Assembly: GCA_963932465.1 (NCBI GenBank)
Contig: OZ010796.1
Coordinates: 72,295,974 to 72,359,973 of the forward strand
Direction of reading: 5' to 3'
Source: Maratus speciosus
Lineage: Eukaryota; Arthropoda; Arachnida; Araneae; Salticidae
Length of the DNA stretch: 64,000 nucleotides
Every line of letters begins with the position of its first letter. Within the stretch, counting starts at the first letter, position 1. The position numbers were made by a program, and so were the translations under genes. The notes below the pieces were generated by a model. The model was not told where the DNA came from. It searched no databases and saw only the letters and a list, made by a program, of their open reading frames with translations. Below are positions 55,846-64,000 of this stretch, piece after piece.

Positions 55846-56285
55846 GGGCAAAAGAGGTACGTTCGTACTGATAACTAATTTTACAAATAGTCAGATCTGA
55901 TCTGGATGCCATAGCTGTTGCACTCTTATGCAAAAAAGCATCAATACAAAATGGATGACGATTCTATAGATTCAATTCAGTCATACGGAAATAATAGGAC
56001 TCCCTCTTCAATAGGACGTCATCACCCTGGCAACCTAGAATCCTGACCTATCATGGGATAGCATTGAATTCATGATCATGGGATAGAATTGAATAGAATG
56101 ATGAGAACTTTTATGAATATCGTTTTAAGTTTTGATTCGATTTTCATAATCGAAAGGACTCGACACCATTCTGCGACGATTCTATCTATTAAATTTCAAA
56201 CCATTCGATTGGGTCGTTTTTGCGCCATACTATGCGGACAGACGGTCGGACCAGACGACGACTATAGATGCTACGTATTTATATA
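55846..56285. repeat. Single arm of palindromic family A
   Basis: GAGGTACGTTCGTACTGATA, CAGTCATACGGAAATAATAG and ATTTCAAACCATTCGATTGG match the right arm at 27376-28300. It lacks the 524-bp TTAA MITE present there, so it serves as an empty-site comparison. Confidence 0.7.
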
Positions 56286-57384
56286 CTAGTCTTATTTACT
56301 ATTTATATACTATATATATAGTACTATTTATATACTATACTGCTAGAATTTGATAAATCATTAACATTTCTCAATTTTAGGTAGAAAAAAAAACTTTATC
56401 AAAAATATTTATTAGTATTCATAGTATATGTTTAAACGTTAAAATTCGAACAAGTAGTATAAAAATTTTGTTTTTAAAGTCAATTCCTACTTACAAGGAA
56501 GGTCTCCTTACTGGGTACTCAAAATATTTTGAAAAAAAATACCAATTAAACTACTTATGTATGTAATAAAGGATCAGTCAAATTTATCGGCGGAAGTACA
56601 GTAGAAAGTCTGTAAAGAAATAAAATACATTCGAGTATTTGGAGCGAAAAGACGAAAGCGTCACGCGATTTGGCGAGCAGTACTTTTCCTCGCCAAAAGC
56701 AAACAATTTTAATGCACCTGAAATTTATTTGTTAATTGATTGTTAGAATGCGTGTAAAAAGTATTTAATGAATCTAAACATAAATAATGAGAGAGTTTAA
56801 TACATACATTTTCTCGTATTACGTGCTTGTTATACAATTTTATTACTTTAAAAACAATTTCATATATGAAAAATTCTTTCATATATTTAAGCGTATTCCA
56901 AAATAAAGGCAAGATTCATTTACCAGTTATTAATTTCAGTATCAAAGAATTCGTCGTTTCCATAGCAACAAAATTTAATCGACTCGACAGAGTTCAAATG
57001 GACTTAATTTTGAGATATTGAAACAATTTTAATTTTGTTTTAATTCATAAAATTTGATATTTAACTTTCATTATAAATATATATATATATATATACATGA
57101 CAAAACTATAGTTAAATCAAACTAAAACTGACAAAACTAATGTTATTTACATTAAATTTATTTTAACAAGTTCAATATGAACTTAAAGAGTATTCGACAT
57201 AAAAAAGCATTTTTCGAAATTTCATTTCATCGCCAACCGATGATAAATCGCCAAATAAACGAAATTTTCATTATTTTTTTACGAACGTTGTATCGATGTT
57301 CCGACAAAAATTTTTTTATAAACATATATATCCACATGAGAAGAACACTGTAATTTTTTCAGATTTTTCTGAATATGCCCATAT
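56286..57384. other. No gene seen
   Basis: AT-rich with TA runs at 56315-56335 and 57077-57096. Short frames at 56709-57021 have no recognisable domain. Confidence 0.4.
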
Positions 57385-57385
57385 G

Positions 57386-58849
57386 AAGACCTTCCTTGTT
57401 AGTAGTCCAGGCAATAGAGACCGTATAGGGGTTCTACCTAGCAAAATTCATGGTAGTTCTGGAAAAAGGCTTACTATATGTTTTTTGGGTCGCTTAATCC
57501 GAATTTTTAACTTCCCACCAAAATTACCCCCGGCAACCCCCCCAAAAAGGTTTTTATTAAAAAAATCAATTTTTTATTGTTTTAGAGAGAAAGTATCTAG
57601 AAATTCAGAAAGTAGACAAAATTTGCAACAAATTAGAAATATGACATTATGACTTAGGATGAAGGGGAACGGGGGATCTGCCTCGGAACATGTGCGCGCG
57701 GTGCTGCGTGAACTAATTTGCGCAATTCCACTTAACCACTCACACGTTTACATTCGCCCTCTCATCTCCCCTCCGAACTTTCTCTATAACGTTTACTTTA
57801 CGTTTTTTGGGTCGCTGAATCCGAATTTTTAACTTCCCCCAAAACTTTTTCACCCCGAAATCTCCCAAATAGTTGTTTTTAACTTAAATTTCTTATTGTT
57901 TTAGGGGAAAAGAATTACGAAATTCAGAAACCAGACAAAATTTGCAACAAATAGGATACATCACATTATAACGTAGGATGAACGGGGAGGGAGAGGGCTG
58001 CTTCGGAACATACACTGCGGCGCTACGTGCACTAAGTTATGAAGTCCAAGTAATAAGAGATTTTACCTGGCAAAATTAATACTAGTTCTGGATTTCGACT
58101 CACTTTATGTTTTTTGGGTCGCTGAATCTGAATTTCTAACTTCCCACCAAAATTTCACCCGGAAACCCCCCAAAAAATTGATTTTTTGAAAAAATTTCGT
58201 TTTTGAGAAAAGCGTGCGGGGAATTTTCCGAGGCAGCCCCCTCTCTTCCCGTTTATCCTACGTCATAATGTCATATATCCTATTTGTTGCAAATTTTGTC
58301 TAGTTTCTGAGTTTCGTAATGCTTTTCCCTTAAAACAATCAGAAATTTAAGTTAATAACAACTATTTTGGGGGTTTTGGGGGGGGAATTTTGGGGGTAAG
58401 TTAAAAATTCAGATTCAATGACCCAAAAAACTTAAAGTAAACCTTATAAGGAAAGTTCTGAGGGGAGATGGGAGGGCGAATGTAAGCGTGTGAGTGGTTA
58501 AGTGGAATTGCGCAACTTAGTTTACGCAGCACCGCGCGCATGTTCCGAGGCAGATCCCCCCTTACCCTTCATCCTAAGTCATAATGTCATATATCTAATT
58601 TGTTGCAAATTTTGTCTGCTTTCTGAATTTCTAGATACTTTTTCTCTGAAACAATAAAAAAATTGATTTTTTTAATAAAAACCTTTTTTGGGGGGATTTT
58701 TACCAAAATTTGGAGGGTTGCCGGGGGAAATTTTGGTGGGAAGTTACAAATTCGGATTCAGAGACCCGAAAAACATAAAGGAAGCCGATTTCTAGAACTA
58801 CCATTAATTTTGTTAGATAAAATTCCCTATTGCCTGGACTATAGGTCAT
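57386..58849. mobile_element. 1.46-kb palindrome H with arm copy in loop
   Basis: Arms 57386-58000 and 58230-58849 are inverted copies about a midpoint near 58117; pairs include GAGGGCGAATGTAA, GTGGTTAAGTGGAATTGCGC and CATAATGTCATAT. The spacer (58036-58200) contains another copy of the arm start (CTAGTTCTGG, TTTTTTGGGTCGCTGAATC). The frames at 57296-57652 and 58663-58869 belong to the arms. Confidence 0.75.
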
Positions 58850-58974
58850 CAAAGAAAAATTTAATATAATCCCTTAAGCTAATATTAGTTTTTATTGCAT
58901 TAAAATATCTCAATTTGTTGATTTTCTATAAGCAAGTAGGTTTTCAATGGAAGTCTATGGGAATTGGACGAAAT

Positions 58975-59090
58975 ATTAGAGATATCGCCAAGTTGGCGTC
59001 ACTTTTGGCAACTCATTTTGGCCACCAAATTTGGCGATATATCGCCAAATTGGCGACAAACTTGGCGGTATTTGGCGACATAACAGGGTC
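58975..59090. repeat. Cluster of TTGGCGA-like words
   Basis: At least seven variants of (T/A)TTGGCGA or its complement TCGCCAA in about 115 bp, including an overlapping inverted pair at TTTGGCGATATATCGCCAAA. Confidence 0.7.
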
Positions 59091-59099
59091 CCCCCTATG

Positions 59100-60980
59100 G
59101 TAACCCCCATTATAGATATGAACATGCATTAAATGCTTCAATAACCAATGGCCGCCATTTTATCTCCCATGTAAAACTAAAATTAATTAATTAAAATTTA
59201 ATTAATTAATATTTGAAAAAACTGTATTAACATCCATTTTCATCCAGTACAAGTTTTAAAAAAATTATTTCAACTTGATAGGATGAATAATAAGTATTTT
59301 ATTAACGATTGAAAATTTGAACAAGATATATATATAAATAAATAAATAAATAAATATAGGGAGATTGTGAACTAATAGTAGGAATTGAATAAATGAAAAA
59401 ATAAATAAAGTGATTCGCTTATCAAGTTGGAACTGAGATTTTACTTTTGAGATCTATAAACAATGTTTTGGCTACTGGGGACAAACAAAATTGTAAAAAG
59501 TTTCAAAAATTTATCATCATATATCTACACGTGTTGCCATCTTTTGTAATTTTTTTCATATAAAAAAACATAAAATAACTATTGACAAATTGAGATGTTC
59601 ATATCCGCCCCAAGTTCACATGTGCCCCCCTCTCCCTTACTGTTTTCACTAAAAGTTACGATTAGGAAAGGATTTTTTATCGCATAAAGTTTTCAGATAA
59701 TTTTATGCCATTTACAAAAAAATAGAGAACGAATTAAAATAAAATATATATGTACAGAAACAAATCTTATAAAAGAAATACCTATATCATTCAGAAAATA
59801 CTAACCCAAAGTTAGTGGTTTTGATATAAAATTCACGAAAAGTTACTCATCCGGTAGCAATAGGCTAGATCTAAAACTGTTTATAAATTAACGACGATTG
59901 ATTCTTTTGAACCTGAAAAAGATTTAATGTAAATTTTACGCTTATACGAATGAAAATAAGTTTGTAATTATGTCGGAGAGATACACGATACCGACCAAGG
60001 ATAAAGAAAATTATGATAATACCTTTAGTATCGGATTACTACAAATTATCCATTTTTCCTTAAATTAAGCTCTATTTTCTATGATTTAAGGGGACTTGGT
60101 ATACTTAATTTGGCGAAAAGTCGAAAACAACCATTTTCCAACTTTTTGCTTGACATATATTTAGACGTATAATCTAATATATAAAAGTGAAAATTTGTCC
60201 GTCTGTCTGTAATGCTATACAAATCCACAGTTTGGATCCAGAATTGTGAAATGCCATGCACATGTGTATTAAAACATGGCCGAGGCAACTAAAGCAATCC
60301 GGAATCGAAATAATTTATAGTTAACTTTTAATTAATAAAAAACTAGTATTTTAACAGCAATTTCCTTTCGAATTTGAACATTTTTCGTTATAGTAGCTGC
60401 TAACAGTTAAAAATTCACAATAAAATCCTCTTTTTTTATGTTCAACACGTAATCGCACGAGTTCTTTAATCAATGTGAGATATACATATTACGTACGCCA
60501 CGCTGCAATACTAAAAAGCTGTAGCGAGTGGTATTACGATAATTCTTTTACCTCACATGCAAATAATTAAAGATTATTTAACTGCGCTTAATTATTACAA
60601 TTTTTTTAAAAAATAATGACAAACATTTTATCACAAACATTAACAAAGCTTTTTATTCTATTTATTCCCTTATTCCAAAGATATCGTTTATCGTGTGCTG
60701 CCGTAGTAACATGATAAATTTCACTAAAAAATGCGCATTAGTAGAAAAATATTTTACTAAATTGAATAGTCATTTTTAATTTTGGTTTTAGAGTTAAATT
60801 CATGAACTCACGTGCGTAGAACGGGTTAAACAGGTAGTTATAATAATAAAGATAGAAGTTTGCGTGTGTGTGTCTGTCTGCTGTGTTTTGAAGAGACAGC
60901 TGGACGCAGAGCTTCAAAATATAGCAGGATGGTACATATCTATCTGTAGTTATGCGCCTCGAAGCCCGATTTTGTATTTT
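59100..60980. other. No gene seen
   Basis: AT-rich with an (AATA)n run at 59337-59356. The 69-codon minus frame at 60079-60288 has no recognisable domain. Confidence 0.4.
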
Positions 60981-62199
60981 TTGATTCGATTTTTTTATTT
61001 ATTTTTTTAAGCGATTTTAGCGTTTTTTTACGTTTTGCGGAGATTTTTTCACATTAGTAAAAGCAATCCGGTTTCAATATTTTAGACCATTATTGTAAAT
61101 TTGTTCGTCTTTTCAATAAAGTTTATTAGAAATTCGTACAGCAATTTTTGAATTTTACGCGAATTTTTTAATGAGATTTTTAGAGATTTTTCGCGATTTT
61201 TGGATATTGGTAAGAGGTTACAAACTTTTACTCTAAAGCAGTAAATTTTCCTCCTCAATTATTGAATTTTTAATGATTTTTAATTCAATTTTTAGTGTTT
61301 TTCAATTCGATTTTTAAAGTTTTTAAAAGCTTCGTTGCGATCATTTTACATTCCTGAAACAATTGAAGATCTGAGTGGAAGAACATGTTATCCTACATTT
61401 TCTTAAAAATTATTTTATCTTTTGGACGAAGGCGTTACCAGGCATTCAATCACATGGTAAAGCTAAAATGCCAAAATTCTATTTAGCTTTAAAGATTTAA
61501 GACATTATTCATTATTCATTAATATTTTATTATTTAATAATGTAAATAATATTAATATTTTTTAATATTTAAAAATTAAATATGAATAAGTTTTTTTGAT
61601 AGAGTTCAGTACCACACCTGTTACCATTTTAAACACATGGTATCAAACAGAAAATAAATCATTAAAATTAACCACAAAAAATTTTACCTCAAATTTCTTC
61701 AAATGTAATTTTTGTTACTTAACATGTTCTTCCACTTAGCTCTTCAATTATGTTTACAGTATTTTAGCGCACTACAGTAAACTGTGTCCTATGCAATTTT
61801 TGAACTTTTAGCTATTTTTAATGCAATTTTTAGCCTTACTTCACGTTCCGCGGCATATTCCTAAGAGAAATTCGGTTTTAAACATTTTGCCTAATTTAGT
61901 AAAATTTATTCACTGCTATTTTTGACTTCTTAGCTTATTTTTAATGTGATTTTTAGCGTTTTTTCATGTTCCGCTGCAGTTGTTTGACATACGAAAAAAG
62001 AATTCGGTTTCAAAATTTTAGTCTCACATAATTTTGTCCTCCGTAATATGTGAAGTTTTTTGCGATTTTTAATGGGATTTTCAATGTGATTTTTAGAATT
62101 TTTTTTTAACATTCGTAAAATGAGTCTAGTTTCAAACAGTTAGCCTTAGTGCATTTTGTCTTCCGGGATTTTCCATGCGATTTTTAGCGTTTTTGCACG

Positions 62200-62240
<41 letters not shown>

Positions 62241-62520
62241 TTTGTGAAAGGATTCAGGTTACAATGTTTAGCCCACTGTAATAAATTTTGTCTTCTTCGA
62301 TTCTTCGATTCTTTTTTTTTTTTTTTTTTTTTTGCCCTTTTTTTTTTTTTTCAATTTTTTTGGCGTTTTGTGGCGATTTTTTTTTTTAATTAGAAAAATG
62401 AATCCGGTTTTAATCTGTTAGCGTAATTTTGTTCTCTTTTTAATAAAATTTATTCGGAACAGCTATTTTTTACTTTTTTGTGGTTTTTTATTTTGCGCTT
62501 TTTCGCGTGTCATGCTATTT
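60981..62520. repeat. Degenerate T-rich tandem array
   Basis: Roughly 130-170-bp units repeat the order TCCGGTTTNAA, TTAGNC, AATTTTGTC, then GCGATTTTTAGCGTTTTT. Poly-T runs have expanded at 62202-62237 and 62310-62332. Strong divergence suggests an old array. Confidence 0.6.
62202..62237 (+). repeat. Poly-T tract of 36 bases
   Basis: Uninterrupted T run inside the degenerate array. Confidence 0.9.
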
Positions 62521-63090
62521 TTTGACGGGCCTGGGAAACGTCGGTCTGGTCAGCCAGACCATCCGTGATATCTCACAAAGAGCTATCAAAGTCTGATCAT
62601 TAAAAATATGCAAAAAGGGAGTTTTCTAGCCTCCATTTCCCTTTAAAGGATTTAGAGTTGCAATCTTGAAATTCATTTTTTTTTTCATGTTAGATTTTTC
62701 TATTATATCTGTATGCTCTAAGTGACAAAACTTCGAAGTTCGATTTTGTTTGCAGTGTCTTTTACGAGAATACTTTCACTTTAGAAACTGGTTCCGAAAG
62801 TGAAAAAAAACCTGTAAACAAAGTCGAAAACGTAGAAAACGGCCTTTGTAGAGTTCGACCTCAGTTATCCAATAAAAGAATTTAAAATATTGAAATGAAA
62901 TTTGATTATTAAAAATTTTAAATTTTTCTACGTAGGAACATGAGTGGGCGGGTGCTTTCAAGTGAGTGAAGTAGCTCTTAATAGCTACATCTTTGATTAC
63001 CGAAATGATCCAAGATATTTCGAAGATGAATCTATTGACCCAATTGGTTTCAGTGTTTAGGACATTATCCTGATGGCTCGTTTTGCATTA
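62521..63090. other. No gene seen
   Basis: Short GC-richer patch at 62525-62570 with GGTCTGGTCAGCCAGACC, a small palindrome. Otherwise AT-rich. Confidence 0.4.
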
Positions 63091-63091
63091 C

Positions 63092-63140
63092 AGTGGAGCG
63101 CCTATTATCCGAACCAGTCGGAGGGGTTTGGTGAAAACCG
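63092..63140. repeat. Single pogo-like terminus
   Basis: TACAGTGGAGCGCCTATTAT then CCGAAC resembles the CAGTGGAACCTCxxTTATCCGAAC-type ends of pogo-group elements (from memory of the family). Cut off by a family D copy. Confidence 0.4.
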
Positions 63141-64000
63141 AATAAAACCCATAACTTCTTAATTTTTGTACATATCAAATCAGTTTAAAGTTTTTATTAC
63201 TTCCAAAAATAGGGCTAAAATTTTATGTATCACAGAATATTGGTAAAATTAAAAATGGGCTCAAGGGGCGCACAAAACAGGATTTTAGAGAGAAAAAATA
63301 TTCATAACTTCGTCAATTTTCAAGCTATCAAATCCAATTAAATTTATTGTAAATCTTCTCAATATTATCTACAACTTTTATATCGACAAGTTTTTGATAG
63401 GACCAATTCTTACAGCAATAGCAAATTAAAAAATCCCTGCCGGCCCGGCCTACAGGCAGAGGTAGATTTCGAAGTTAAGTATACTAATTTTACCAACAAA
63501 AACTAAATCATTATTAGATATAAATCCACTTCAACAGTTTTATCTGTCTGCTTTTGACGAGTTTTTATTTCATTTTTATAAAATAGCTGGTTTTATCAGA
63601 ATCATGTTAAGGCGATATTAAAAAAAAATATTTTTCCATGCTCAACAACTCGAAATTTTCTGGCACATTTTCAGATTCATTTTTAATAAAAAAAAATGTG
63701 AAACATGCTGACGTGATTTTTGAAAAGATTTATAAGCGACCTGTGTTTTTATTTTTCTTTCAATTAATTAAAACTTGATTAATAAACAATTATTTTCTCA
63801 GTAGGGCAATATTTTTCGTTTCTAACACAATCGCATCGGGAAATTCTGTTCAAAATGCCCACTTTGACATCATTTTTTGAAATATATTCTGCCTCTATCA
63901 AAACATCGATCATTATTGTACACTGTATAGTTTCTGAATAAGAGAATCTAGCAATTGGATGCGTTTGAGAGCAAAAATGAATTTAAAAATGAGTAAGAAA
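63141..64000 (+). repeat. Dispersed repeat family D, copy running off the window
   Basis: CATAACTTCTTAATTTTTGT, GGGCTCAAGGGGCGCA, then CCCTGCCGGCCCGGCC at 63435 and the CTCGAAATTTTCTGGCA module. Order matches 20863 to 19400 read in reverse. Confidence 0.8.

Noticed and set aside
57296..57652. 118-codon plus-strand ORF
   Set aside because: It overlaps the arm of palindrome H, and the inverted arm does not keep the frame.

Overview
This window looks like repeat-dominated, AT-rich intergenic DNA from an animal nuclear genome. The mix of mariner, pogo-like, hAT-like and TTAA-flanked elements with tRNA-like repeats fits an arthropod best, but that is inference; no gene here identifies the species. 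I find no intact host protein-coding gene and no rRNA. Almost all open reading frames are short, lack recognisable domains, or lie inside repeats. The supportable coding sequence is a set of broken transposase fragments: a mariner pseudogene (about 36.7-37.9 kb), a pogo-like C-terminal relic (about 29.7-30.0 kb) and a 50-residue IS630/Tc1-mariner-type C-terminus (about 4.4 kb). A coding-like 61-codon fragment of unknown origin lies near 3.5-3.7 kb.

The window is a dense nest of non-autonomous DNA transposons, many of them very long inverted repeats. From left to right: a palindromic family with two nested insertions (0.4-3.0 kb); an IS630-type deletion derivative (4.3-4.9 kb); a 145-bp tandem array (5.1-5.9 kb); a hAT-like element with perfect 8-bp target duplication (7.0-8.3 kb); a terminal-inverted-repeat element (8.9-9.7 kb); a 148-bp tandem array (10.3-10.7 kb); a second hAT-like element carrying a tRNA-like insert (14.0-15.6 kb); a probable solo LTR (16.4-17.0 kb); a 2.6-kb palindrome with an extra inverted copy beside it (17.0-20.9 kb); a third hAT-like element (21.1-22.0 kb); two tRNA-like sequences, one in the loop of a fold-back element (23.2-23.7 kb); and a 3.3-kb palindrome whose two arms carry different MITEs (25.1-28.4 kb).

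Further right are a pogo-like element inside another inverted-repeat element (29.1-30.8 kb), a 2.4-kb palindrome (32.5-34.9 kb), the mariner (36.6-38.0 kb), a satellite of about 31 bp with a 337-bp higher-order duplication (38.9-40.3 kb), two copies of a roughly 510-bp TTAA MITE each split by other elements (44.7-46.1 and 47.5-51.8 kb), another hAT-like element (52.0-52.9 kb), two head-to-tail elements (53.3-54.8 kb), two more TTAA MITEs (55.0-55.6 kb), a 1.46-kb palindrome (57.4-58.8 kb), a T-rich array (61.0-62.5 kb) and a further palindrome-family copy at the right edge.

Several unrelated families contain internal tandem modules of about 145-165 bp, close to nucleosome length. Superfamily names rest on terminal repeats and target-site duplications read by eye. 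Boundaries without a stated target duplication are approximate, and no database was searched.
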